Part shown: in pieces, positions 12,495 through 20,235 of the stretch
Position numbering within the stretch: the first letter of the stretch is position 1
How the letters are laid out: every line of letters starts with the position of its first letter
Assembly (NCBI RefSeq): GCF_000743355.1
Contig: NZ_JQEI01000095.1
Span: forward strand, 1 to 39,860
Reading direction: 5' to 3'
Source: Serratia sp. Ag1
GTDB lineage: Bacteria; Pseudomonadota; Gammaproteobacteria; Enterobacterales; Enterobacteriaceae
Length of the DNA stretch: 39,860 nt
Translations under genes and position numbers: made by a program
Notes under the pieces: generated by a model
What the model saw: only the letters and a program-made list of their open reading frames with translations
Told to the model about the DNA's origin: nothing
Database searches by the model: none

Positions 12495-13473
12495 AATAAA
12501 CCTCAAATTCTTTTTCAATGAGCTTAATGAGGAATTCATCTTCACTGTTATGAATTCCTTCAGTTAAATTGTTTCCTATATAAATGGAATGGCAGTCTTT
12601 ATAGTAAATGCTGCGCAGTTCCGGTTTTACTGTGGTAAAAATACAAGTGGAAGGTACATTAAAACCTGCGGCAATATGCAAAGCTGAAGAATCGCAGGTA
12701 TACATGTACTTAGAATTTTTAATTATTGAAATGAAAGCAGCTGTATTTTTAGATGTTGCTGCAATGTTAGTGTAGTTTTCATGATTTATGTCAATGAAAC
12801 CAAATATTTTTTTCCCGTATGCTTGGGTAAGCTGGGTGATTGTTTTGTGATGAAACTTTGCTGGGATGCTTCTTATTTTTGTACTTGCATTAGGGCAATA
12901 CAAAACATATTCGCCAAGGTCTAATTCCTCTACATTGCAATCCTGAAGCCAACGGTTACTCTTCTCCTCTGGTGAAAAATAGTTGTAGTTAAGGCCAAGG
13001 CTTTTAAGGAAGAAATCATGCATTTCTAAGCGATTGAAATCTTCCCAATACACCTGGTTTCCCATATCAATGATTACATCAGAATCTTTTAAATGAGAAA
13101 TATCATATGGCATGTAATAAATTTCATCTATTACATTTTTAGCTATGTGATATAGCTCATTAACATAAGCTGGGCAATTCTCCGGTCTGATTACCCTTAT
13201 TTTTATTCCTGGATTTATTTTCTTTATATTATGTAATGCAGATATGCCAATAATTGAGTCACCCAGGGTAACGCCCATCCCATTCACTATAGTAAGATTT
13301 TGTACTGTAGTGTAATCTATAGTGATATTACTTATTGAATTGTTATGTATTACCTCGTAGTTTAGAGGGGTTATTTCTCCTTTGGGTAGTTTTTTACTGA
13401 TACCATACGGTGAGACAATATACTTACTGTCAAGTAAAAGGCTACCAGTAAACTCTAAAAGTTGTTTGTTCAT
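12487..13473 (-). CDS. GT9-like (heptosyltransferase-fold) protein (328 aa)
   Basis: A cytosolic protein with the outline of glycosyltransferase family 9. There is an N-terminal nucleotide-fold start GMGVTLGDSIIGISALHNIK (residues 65-84), the counterpart of the GDxxxxxPALxxLK motif in heptosyltransferases. The C-terminal signature YTCDSSALHIAAGFNVPSTC (258-277), with Asp261 and His266, is the donor-binding region. No signal peptide or membrane span was seen. Its setting between a response regulator and an exported sensor-like protein is unusual; it might modify an envelope glycan or act as a sugar-nucleotide sensor. It begins 6 bp after the regulator stop. The fold call is good; the substrate is unknown. 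Confidence 0.65.
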   Translation of the reverse strand: MNKQLLEFTGSLLLDSKYIVSPYGISKKLPKGEITPLNYEVIHNNSISNITIDYTTVQNLTIVNGMGVTLGDSIIGISALHNIKKINPGIKIRVIRPENCPAYVNELYHIAKNVIDEIYYMPYDISHLKDSDVIIDMGNQVYWEDFNRLEMHDFFLKSLGLNYNYFSPEEKSNRWLQDCNVEELDLGEYVLYCPNASTKIRSIPAKFHHKTITQLTQAYGKKIFGFIDINHENYTNIAATSKNTAAFISIIKNSKYMYTCDSSALHIAAGFNVPSTCIFTTVKPELRSIYYKDCHSIYIGNNLTEGIHNSEDEFLIKLIEKEFEVYYA

Positions 13474-13479
13474 AGCTAA

Positions 13480-14319
13480 CTACTTAGGAAAAAATTTATC
13501 GATATTGGATTTTATTAAGCTTCCTTTAATCGGCTTTTCAAATGGGCCGACGATATCATAATCATTTATAGATATTGAAATTTCTTCATCAATAATCCCT
13601 TCTAATTGCCCTGTTAGTACCAAGATCATAGAGTTTCTTTTCTGAGACTGTCTGATTTTCTTAATGGTATCGAATACGGTTTTATCTCCAACAACCCAAT
13701 CCAAAATATAAGCATCATAAGCAGACTTATCAATTGCACGTGATAAGTCATCAATAGAGTAGAATCCATCAACTATAAATCGGCCATCGTTTATAATTTC
13801 TTTGATACTATCAACAATGTTTTTATCATCATCCAGGATAGCTATGCTACTTTTGCCTATTTCTATTTTCCTAGGATGTATAACAATGCTTTCTATGTTT
13901 CTCTTAGATTCAACTAAGTATTCATCTCGAATATCATCAGTGTGAATTACGCACCATTCGTCATTGATTTTCACTGCTGAATATTCCGTCTTTTCATCGG
14001 AGGTTTCAGGTGAAAGGTAGATTTTGCATTTTAGCGTTGTATTACCTTCGCTCCATAATGCTTCGTGAATTTCTGAGTGCGATGGGCTATACAGCTCAAA
14101 AAACTCGCTCATTTCCATCCCTATTGAATGGACTACCTTTACCAGCTGCGATACTTCCCATTTTGTAGAACCTGTAAGTTTTTTATGGGCGGCCGCTGTT
14201 GTTAACTCAAGAACTCTACCTATGTGGGCGATATGCTTCTGTTTTGGTATCCCCTTCACGATGAGTGCTTTAGCTAGCATCTCACCTAACCAGTTATCGC
14301 TCTTAGTCTCTTCTTCCAT
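13480..14319 (-). CDS. HTH-receiver regulator, BetR-like N-terminus (279 aa)
   Basis: First gene of the operon. Residues 8-78 look like an HTH domain of the BetR/XRE-like kind (LGEMLAKALIVKGIPKQKHI, then LTTAAAHKKLTGSTKWEVSQL). A middle segment (95-150) may be a small beta domain. Residues 157-279 form a receiver: acidic triad Asp163-165 in AILDDDKN, phosphoacceptor Asp207 in YILDW, Thr236 in LVLTGQ and Lys262 in FEKP. The DNA-binding part preceding the receiver is the reverse of the classical response-regulator order but known for BetR-type proteins. It is the natural output of the kinase at 10293. Its ATG faces a 371-bp divergent intergenic region, the probable control site. Confidence 0.8.
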   Translation of the reverse strand: MEEETKSDNWLGEMLAKALIVKGIPKQKHIAHIGRVLELTTAAAHKKLTGSTKWEVSQLVKVVHSIGMEMSEFFELYSPSHSEIHEALWSEGNTTLKCKIYLSPETSDEKTEYSAVKINDEWCVIHTDDIRDEYLVESKRNIESIVIHPRKIEIGKSSIAILDDDKNIVDSIKEIINDGRFIVDGFYSIDDLSRAIDKSAYDAYILDWVVGDKTVFDTIKKIRQSQKRNSMILVLTGQLEGIIDEEISISINDYDIVGPFEKPIKGSLIKSNIDKFFPK

Positions 14320-14690
14320 CGCTCAGCTTCTCTTCGGTGTTTTTAAAATTTCGTAAGACAATTCTAACCTTAGAGTTAATTTTTTCAATAAAAACAAACT
14401 CTTAAGATATCGCCGCGCGACATTGAGTGTCGTAAAAGTATAGTTATGAGCATAAAAATGTCGTGATAGTTGATAAAAACTTGCGCTCGATATCGGTTTG
14501 ATATAAATTCAATATCGTTAGTGGTTGAGAGTGCAGTGAGAAGGCTGCTGTTAGAAGATTTGTAGAACAAAAAGCAGCCACAGTAGTTAGGTTGCTTAAT
14601 CACAGTTAACTCTCTGTTTGATAAGAATTAGGCGATAAAAGACAAATTTTCGGTTCTTCTATCTGCCATCTGTTGAATTGGAACGTTTAT
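14320..14690. promoter_or_regulatory. Divergent AT-rich intergenic region between sensory operon and transfer module
   Basis: No credible gene is seen. It contains the inverted repeat CGACATTGAGTGTCG near 14417-14431 with a further TGTCG downstream, and CGATAT...ATATCG arms near 14490-14516. The position suits promoters for the regulator gene (leftward) and for the TraY-like gene (rightward), with sites for one or both regulators. A 72-codon leftward frame here lacks a Shine-Dalgarno and family features. Confidence 0.4.
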
Positions 14691-14894
14691 ATGACCGATG
14701 ACACCACCAAGAAGAACACTCAATCGCTTGTTGATCTTTCTCCAGAAGACAACCGGCTGTTGACTGAGGCAGCCAAACGATGCGGCAGAAGCAAAAGAAA
14801 AGAGGCTTCTTTACGTCTGGCTGACTCTTTAAGAAATTTCCCAGACATTGCCACTGAAGGTAAGCGTTTTTTAAATGACGGGACTAAGGGATAG
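14691..14894 (+). CDS. TraY-like small ribbon-helix-helix protein (67 aa)
   Basis: Starts at the ATG at 14691 (MTDDTTKKN). The core LSPEDNRLLTEAAKRCGRSKRKEASLRLADSL resembles TraY/RHH proteins that bind oriT or tra promoters, with the basic GRSKRKEA turn between helices. No strong Shine-Dalgarno is seen. It stands alone between the sensory operon and the VirB operon, upstream of a hairpin and boxA. A role as regulator of the virB transcript is an inference. Confidence 0.6.
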   Translation: MTDDTTKKNTQSLVDLSPEDNRLLTEAAKRCGRSKRKEASLRLADSLRNFPDIATEGKRFLNDGTKG

Positions 14895-14963
14895 GTAGCA
14901 CCGGGGAAAGAAGGAAAAATATAAAGCTAAGGGAATAAGCATTTCACCAGGGAACCAAATTTC

Positions 14964-15005
14964 AATCCCTCTTTAATATGCATTCATCGTGCAGGGGGAT
15001 TTTTT
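14964..15005 (+). terminator. Hairpin with T run upstream of boxA (terminator or attenuator)
   Basis: AATCCCT (14964-14970) can pair with AGGGGGATT (14993-15001), with GCA/TGC (14980-14982, 14990-14992) extending the stem, followed by TTTTTT (15000-15005). The stem is imperfect. It separates the TraY-like gene from the VirB operon and lies 10 bp before the boxA element. Confidence 0.4.
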
Positions 15006-15015
15006 ACCTGAATTT

Positions 15016-15032
15016 CGCTCTTTAACAATTTA
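15016..15032 (+). promoter_or_regulatory. rrn-like boxA (Nus antitermination element) in the virB leader
   Basis: CGCTCTTTAACAATTTA matches the boxA region of E. coli rrn leaders, which reads TGCTCTTTAACAATTTAT, at all but the first base. BoxA RNA recruits NusB/NusE and, with other Nus factors, makes RNA polymerase resistant to Rho. It stands in the leader of a very long transfer operon that is interrupted by several hairpins. Confidence 0.65.
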
Positions 15033-15047
15033 TAAAAGTCGTTACAG

Positions 15048-15248
15048 ATGCAAAGCATCTATATAGACCCCGACGCGAAAATGCGATGTATCAATGGGTA
15101 CGATCTGCCTGTTGAGAAGATTAGCTCTGCCTGGGAGGCCAGGAGTTACAGACGTGAAAGGGCAGCCCTGATAGAAAGCAATGCACTGGCGTTAATTTTA
15201 ATGAAAAGTAGTGATGAAGCCCATTATTTTAATAGTGGGCTTCTATGA
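15048..15248 (+). CDS. Small unknown protein at the head of the virB operon (66 aa)
   Basis: The frame opens at the ATG at 15048, which lies within a small hairpin (AGATGC 15046-15051, GCATCT 15055-15060); no clear Shine-Dalgarno precedes it. The product is soluble, with an Arg/Glu-rich middle (AWEARSYRRERAALIES). It ends 43 bp before virB1. It could be a leader protein coupled to boxA control, or a non-coding coincidence. Confidence 0.4.
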   Translation: MQSIYIDPDAKMRCINGYDLPVEKISSAWEARSYRRERAALIESNALALILMKSSDEAHYFNSGLL

Positions 15249-15291
15249 GTGCTTTTATACCTAACCAACACATATAACGTTTGGAGGAAAA

Positions 15292-15981
15292 ATGTTATCT
15301 GCTGCTACGTTCGTTTCGTTAGCTATGCAGTGTGCTGTTTCAGTTCACCCGGATACAGCACTGGACGTAGCAAAAACGGAATCAGGTTTTAATCCATATG
15401 CAATTGCCGAAATCATCCCTAAAAAGGAGAGAGGTAAAGATGGTAAAAGCGTTATTACGCACATGCCAAAGTCTAAGTCGAGAGCAGTTGAAATAATTAA
15501 TAGTATTGAGCAGAAAAAACGACGCTATTCAGTCGGCTTAATGCAAATTACGAGCACCAACTTTAGTCTATTTAATGTTACAGCTGAAGATATGCTTGAT
15601 CCATGTTCTAACCTTAAGGTGTTCGAAAAAATAATCTCGGACTGCTATAAGGGTGGGGGGGATTTACGAAGCGCTCTTAGCTGTTATTACTCAGGAGATT
15701 ATCAACGGGGGAAAAGGAAGGAGTCAGAGTTTAATAATACGAGCTATATACAGCGAATTGGATATACAACCGCTTCAAATCAGTATGTCGTACCTAGTAC
15801 TAAAGAAGACAGAAATGCCGCAAAGGAGAACCCTCAGCCCCAATACACAGCACCACCTACTTATGAATCATGGGATGTTTTACGCGAATTTCCGCGAACA
15901 TCTAACCCTAAAGTTCAACACAGTAAACCTTCACCAGATAATAAGGAACTCATTGATGAAAGCTCTAAAAATCCAGCTTGA
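15292..15981 (+). CDS. virB1: VirB1-type lytic transglycosylase (229 aa)
   Basis: Opens a local gap in peptidoglycan for T4SS assembly. The catalytic Glu30 lies in AKTESGFNPYAI, and SVGLMQITSTNF (81-92) is the second transglycosylase motif; SALSCYYSGDY follows. The N-terminus is a weak signal sequence, and a Pro/Thr-rich tail begins near residue 175. The Shine-Dalgarno is TTGGAGGAAAA before 15292. It overlaps virB2 by 26 bp. Confidence 0.9.
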   Translation: MLSAATFVSLAMQCAVSVHPDTALDVAKTESGFNPYAIAEIIPKKERGKDGKSVITHMPKSKSRAVEIINSIEQKKRRYSVGLMQITSTNFSLFNVTAEDMLDPCSNLKVFEKIISDCYKGGGDLRSALSCYYSGDYQRGKRKESEFNNTSYIQRIGYTTASNQYVVPSTKEDRNAAKENPQPQYTAPPTYESWDVLREFPRTSNPKVQHSKPSPDNKELIDESSKNPA

Positions 15982-16318
15982 TATTCTGACCAATAAACTT
16001 GCACAACCAGCTGTATATTACGCCTTCATGTTCGCTATGTTTTCGATGTTGTCTCCAGTTTCGGCGGAAGCGGCCTGGTATGATCCCATCGTAACCTTTG
16101 CGAAAGACTTTAAAACGATGATTATTATCGTTGGGGGGATCGCAGCTGTCGCTTCGATGGTGTATATCGGCGTGTGCTGGATTATCTCGCGTATGTCCGG
16201 TGATATGAAAGTCACTGCAATGGACTACTTCAACCATGCCGCAGTAATTGGAGCCGTTGGTGGTGGTGTTGCTCTTGCTACCTGGGCTTATTCAGTATGG
16301 GGAGGAAGCGTGTCTTGA
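15956..16318 (+). CDS. virB2: VirB2 major pilin precursor (120 aa)
   Basis: Pilin of the conjugative pilus. A long N-terminal signal region (1-40) ends at SPVSAEAA before WYDP, the probable cleavage zone. Two hydrophobic helices follow: TMIIIVGGIAAVASMVYIGV (about 54-73) and AVIGAVGGGVALATWAYSV (96-114), separated by a short polar loop SRMSGDMK. This matches the VirB2/TrbC layout. The ATG at 15956 lies inside the virB1 3' end; longer in-frame starts would be out of character for the family. Confidence 0.85.
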   Translation: MKALKIQLDILTNKLAQPAVYYAFMFAMFSMLSPVSAEAAWYDPIVTFAKDFKTMIIIVGGIAAVASMVYIGVCWIISRMSGDMKVTAMDYFNHAAVIGAVGGGVALATWAYSVWGGSVS

Positions 16319-16689
16319 AAGAAGAAAAAACAGAGACGCTAAAATATGAGACGCACAACGCAATGGGAAGGGTTGCTATGTATTGGGGAATACCTGTATT
16401 CCCCTTAATATTCCTTCTCATGGGAGTAGCCATCAGCTTCTTTGTTGGTATTTATTTATGGGGGTGGTGGGGTATAGCCACTCCCTCCCCATTTATTATT
16501 GCACTACTCGCGTTGCGGATCATAACCGAGAGAGATGATAAAGCTATGCGCCGTTTCTTTTTTACACGTCGTAGAAAACGTATGAATAGGAAATATGGTC
16601 GGCACTTGCTTATCACCCCAAGAAATCCAAAGTGGAGAGAAACAAATGCGCGGCGAGCAATCAAAAAACGTATTCTCACCGGAGAGTAA
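16315..16689 (+). CDS. virB3: VirB3-like inner-membrane protein (about 124 aa)
   Basis: Small T4SS inner-membrane component. Two adjacent membrane helices (WGIPVFPLIFLLMGVAISFF and a second ending near IIALLALRI) are followed by a very basic cytoplasmic tail (FFFTRRRKRMNRKYGR). A TTG start at 16315 is proposed: GGGGAGGAAG (16299-16308) would then serve as Shine-Dalgarno, and TTGA gives a 4-bp overlap with the virB2 stop. An ATG at 16297 would place that ribosome site inside the gene. It overlaps virB4 by 44 bp. Confidence 0.8.
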   Translation: MKEEKTETLKYETHNAMGRVAMYWGIPVFPLIFLLMGVAISFFVGIYLWGWWGIATPSPFIIALLALRIITERDDKAMRRFFFTRRRKRMNRKYGRHLLITPRNPKWRETNARRAIKKRILTGE

Positions 16690-19156
16690 AAAAGTGCCCT
16701 GGTTAGGGCACCATGTACATCCTAATGTATGTACATTAGGTAATTCACATTTACTTGCGTTACTTCGTTTTAAGGGGGTGCCACACGAAACACGTGATAA
16801 AGAAACCCTAAATCGTGAGTTTAAAAGGCTGGATCGCTGTATCAAGGCACTAGGGAAGCAAGAAGGCAAAAATTTGATGCTTCAAACGTACACATTTAAA
16901 ACAGGTGTACGTCTCGATGCGCATTATAAAATGGAGATACCTATCTTACAGGATTTTGTTGATGAATATACTGCACCGTTCAGGTGCGGGGCATATCAAC
17001 AAGTAGGGTATGGTATGGGGCTTATTCTCAAGCACAGTGATCTTGAGGAAGGTATTGCCAGTATGGTGGAATTACTATCCATATGCCAGGAAATGCTCAG
17101 TGATTACAGCGTTGCGGTCATGGGGATGGAAGAGCGCAATGGTAAGTTGTATAGCCAAGTTGGGCGATTCTATTCATTTATTTTTAACGGTGTTGATCAA
17201 GATGTCCCGGTTACAGATACCCGACTTGGCGACTCGGTTATTAATGGGGAAACAGGCTTTGGTGCTTACGATTATGTAGAATGCCGCCCATATAATAGTG
17301 CTCCTAGGTTTGCTACTACATATGATCTGCGTGATTACCCAGATGAAAGTGAACCGGGAATGTGGGATCAGGTTCTTGAGGAACAATACGACTTTACATT
17401 AGTTCAAACGTTCCATTTCGAAGACCGGAACAAAATCAAAACAAAGATTAATGCACAAAAGGTGGATTTAGCATCGACTGAAGGCGAATCTTCACAGACA
17501 GAGGAACTGGAAGACGATGTTCAAGCCGTTACTCAAGGGAAGAGACTTTTTGGGCACTATCATTCGAGTTTGATCGTTTATGGCGAAACACCGGAAAAGG
17601 CGGTTAATAATGGTGCCAGAATGCAGGCATTATTTTTAGCTCTCAATACAGGATTTGTTCGCTCAACAAGCACTAATATAGATTCGTGGCTTACGCTGTT
17701 TCCTGCGTATACCGATGTGATTTACCGATACCCTAAATCGACTGAAAACCTTGCATGTGGGTTTTCTTTGCATGCAACACCTACGGGTAAGGCGACGGGA
17801 AATCCTCCGGGTGATGGAACGGCTTTGATGCCTCTTAAGACCGTTCAGGGCGGCCTTTTCTTCCTGAATGCCCATGACAGTCCACCAGGGCAGAATAACA
17901 CAGGCCAGGCATTCCCTGGGCACATGGTGAACCATGCTCAGACGGGGGCTGGTAAATCATCTTCAGCAGCCTTAAAAATGATATTTTTTAGTCGATGGAA
18001 TCCGATGATTTTCGGTATTGACTATAATAACTCAATGGAGAATATTCACCGGGCACTGAACGTTAAATATTATTCTATTGAACCGGGGGTTTATACTGGT
18101 ATTCAGTTATTCCAACTCCCAGATTCAAATGAATTGAGGCAGCTTTTATTTGATACCGTAAAACAATGTGCTGGCGGTGCTGACTCTAATGAAGAAATTA
18201 TCATTAAGTCAGCTATTGATGCTGTGATGAAACATAAAGTCCATGAGGAGCGTCGTTTCTCTCTTCTTATCCAATCAATACCTGATACTGGCGGTAATGG
18301 ACTCAGAGCAAGATTATCAAAATGGTGTACTGTCAACGGCAAGAAAGGGCAATATGCATGGGTGCTCGACTCCCCGCGCAACCTTTTTTATCCTGAGAAG
18401 TACCGTCGCTTGGCTTTCGATTGCACACATATTCTTAAGAAAAGTTATGTTGCTAATCATCCTTTAGTTGTTGAGGTAATGCTTAATACTTTTTATTTCC
18501 TTAAAAGTAGTATGCATGCAAAAGAACCTGGTTGTCTGATGATTAATCAGATCTCGGAATATTGGGTTCAGTTAGCTTTTGAAAGTACAGCTGCCAAAAT
18601 CGAAGAGATTTTACTTGCTGGTCGTATGCGGGGGGAGTTGTTGTTATTAGATACTCAAACTCCTGAATCTGCCCTAAATACACCGTCAGCTCCTGCAATG
18701 ATTCAACAAATTGTTACACAGGAGTGGATGGCAAATGATAAGGCTAATCTTGAAAGCTACGGTAAATTTGGTGTTACAGCGAGGGAGTTCGAAAAAATAT
18801 CAGAGTTAACCCCATATAGTCGCCAGATGATGATTAAACAAGGTTCTGGTGCTGTTATGGTTTCATTAGCTTTAAATGGCCGTCTCGAATATTACATCCC
18901 ACTACTATCAGCAACGATGAAAAATCTACCCGTTGCCGAACGAGTGCGGAAACAATTAGGTACTGATGATCCTGCTATATGGGTTCCTCACTTCCTTGAT
19001 GAGATGGTCGCTTTTCAAGTACGAGAAGATCTTAAAACTGATGATGCGAAGGTGTGGTATCCGGCGTTCCTTGCAAAGATGAAGGAGTACGGGAGAGACG
19101 TCGTCTCATCACTAGTTACCCATCCAAACGAAACCGAATCAGAGAGCACAATATGA
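16646..19156 (+). CDS. virB4: VirB4 conjugation ATPase (836 aa)
   Basis: The large energising ATPase at the base of the secretion channel. Walker A AQTGAGKSSS lies near residues 431-440, preceded by the typical GHMVNH. The N-terminal domain (1-400) contains the VirB4/CagE pattern, with VYGETPEKAVNNGARMQALF near residue 312. GRMRGELLLLDTQTPES near 650 fits the region after Walker B. The start at 16646 is supported by GGAGAGAAACAA. The stop shares ATGA with virB5. Full family length; no lesion was seen. Confidence 0.95.
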   Translation: MRGEQSKNVFSPESKKVPWLGHHVHPNVCTLGNSHLLALLRFKGVPHETRDKETLNREFKRLDRCIKALGKQEGKNLMLQTYTFKTGVRLDAHYKMEIPILQDFVDEYTAPFRCGAYQQVGYGMGLILKHSDLEEGIASMVELLSICQEMLSDYSVAVMGMEERNGKLYSQVGRFYSFIFNGVDQDVPVTDTRLGDSVINGETGFGAYDYVECRPYNSAPRFATTYDLRDYPDESEPGMWDQVLEEQYDFTLVQTFHFEDRNKIKTKINAQKVDLASTEGESSQTEELEDDVQAVTQGKRLFGHYHSSLIVYGETPEKAVNNGARMQALFLALNTGFVRSTSTNIDSWLTLFPAYTDVIYRYPKSTENLACGFSLHATPTGKATGNPPGDGTALMPLKTVQGGLFFLNAHDSPPGQNNTGQAFPGHMVNHAQTGAGKSSSAALKMIFFSRWNPMIFGIDYNNSMENIHRALNVKYYSIEPGVYTGIQLFQLPDSNELRQLLFDTVKQCAGGADSNEEIIIKSAIDAVMKHKVHEERRFSLLIQSIPDTGGNGLRARLSKWCTVNGKKGQYAWVLDSPRNLFYPEKYRRLAFDCTHILKKSYVANHPLVVEVMLNTFYFLKSSMHAKEPGCLMINQISEYWVQLAFESTAAKIEEILLAGRMRGELLLLDTQTPESALNTPSAPAMIQQIVTQEWMANDKANLESYGKFGVTAREFEKISELTPYSRQMMIKQGSGAVMVSLALNGRLEYYIPLLSATMKNLPVAERVRKQLGTDDPAIWVPHFLDEMVAFQVREDLKTDDAKVWYPAFLAKMKEYGRDVVSSLVTHPNETESESTI

Positions 19157-19821
19157 AATTGAAAACGTTAATGGCGGTTAGCCTTGCTATGGCGATCAGT
19201 TTGCCCGTATATGCCTCCGGTATTCCTACAGTTGATGTGGCGAACATCACTCAACTTGTAGTGAATGCACAGCAACAAGCTAAGGAGGCGCTGGCGCAGC
19301 TGGATAAGGCGAAGGAAGCCATATCTCAGGCAAAGAGCCAATATGACCATTACAAAAGCATCATGCAGGGCAATGATAAATTGGGTGATTTTTTGAATGA
19401 CCCATTACTCAATGAACTGCTCCCGGTTAGCGACTGGCAGGACATCTACAGCCAAGCTAAAGATCTACCTAATTTGCGCACTCGCTACGGACTAACCAGT
19501 AGCGACCCGAAAATTCAGGCCGCTTTTGATAAGCTTCTGTCTCAGGCTGATACGCTTGAAAAGCAGTATGACGCTTCAAATAAGCGTATCAAAACGGCTG
19601 AGGGATTGCGTAGCCGCCTGAACTCGGTGGAGACACCTAAAGATAGGGAGCAGTTAGGGCTTCGTTACCAGCAGGAAATGCTTGAGCTACAAAATCAACA
19701 AGCGCAGCTTCAAAATACGCGCTATTTGATGGAGCAGCAGAACAAGATTGATGATGCAAAACGCGCCCAGGCGTTTGAAGACTATATGCTTGGTAAAAGC
19801 AAACAGCGGCCTAGCTACTAG
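19153..19821 (+). CDS. virB5: VirB5 minor pilus-tip protein (222 aa)
   Basis: Signal peptide at residues 1-22 (LMAVSLAMAISLPVYASG), then a helical, Gln/Lys/Ala-rich body (VNAQQQAKEALAQLDKAKEAIS; QEMLELQNQQAQLQNTRYLMEQQ), typical of VirB5/TrbJ proteins at the pilus tip. SGIPTVDVANITQL at the mature N-terminus is a familiar opening in this family. Translation is coupled to virB4 through ATGA. A 10-bp hairpin follows the stop. Confidence 0.9.
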   Translation: MKLKTLMAVSLAMAISLPVYASGIPTVDVANITQLVVNAQQQAKEALAQLDKAKEAISQAKSQYDHYKSIMQGNDKLGDFLNDPLLNELLPVSDWQDIYSQAKDLPNLRTRYGLTSSDPKIQAAFDKLLSQADTLEKQYDASNKRIKTAEGLRSRLNSVETPKDREQLGLRYQQEMLELQNQQAQLQNTRYLMEQQNKIDDAKRAQAFEDYMLGKSKQRPSY

Positions 19822-19835
19822 CCATCTCACTCTAT

Positions 19836-19870
19836 AGGTTGCACACTAGAGATGTGCAACCTGTTTTCTG
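19836..19870 (+). terminator. Hairpin between virB5 and the eex gene
   Basis: AGGTTGCACA (19836-19845) and TGTGCAACCT (19853-19862) with a 7-base loop, followed by GTTTTCTG. It could cause partial termination inside the T4SS operon or stabilise the virB2-5 message. Confidence 0.5.
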
Positions 19871-19893
19871 CTGTTTAGCTAAGGAGTATTGAG

Positions 19894-20226
19894 GTGATGT
19901 TAAAAAAAATAGCTATTTTGCTTTGTATTGCTTTTACTGCTTTTACTTTGTCTGCCTGTAAAGGCGAACAGGGAAAAGCTTTCATCGGTCATTGGTATCA
20001 GGTTGATAAGGCAAAATATCCAGCTGATATTAATATTACATATGATGATGGTGTATTTCATATTGATGAAAACAGCGCATCAATTGGCGTAACTTCAATG
20101 GAATATTCTATTACCAAAAGAGAAGCTAAAGCTGAAAGTGATACTGTCCTCGCTGGTCAGAATTTTTCCATGCGGTTAGAAAATGATAAATTGCAATATA
20201 ACGGCCACACTTATGTGAAAAAATAA
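19894..20226 (+). CDS. eex: Entry-exclusion-type lipoprotein (about 110 aa)
   Basis: Signal peptide with lipobox LSAC (FTLSACKGEQG), so the mature protein starts at Cys and is lipid-anchored. The rest is small, polar and beta-rich (FIGHWYQVDK, EYSITKREAK). In IncN, IncX and related P-type systems an Eex lipoprotein is encoded between virB5 and virB6 and blocks transfer into cells already carrying the plasmid; assignment is by position and lipobox. GTG (19894) and ATG (19897) are both possible starts behind AAGGAG. Confidence 0.65.
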   Translation: MMLKKIAILLCIAFTAFTLSACKGEQGKAFIGHWYQVDKAKYPADINITYDDGVFHIDENSASIGVTSMEYSITKREAKAESDTVLAGQNFSMRLENDKLQYNGHTYVKK

Positions 20227-20235
20227 GAGGTTTGT

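Noticed and set aside
14385..14603. 72-codon leftward frame in the divergent intergenic region
   Set aside because: No Shine-Dalgarno, no recognisable fold, and it covers the expected promoter region.
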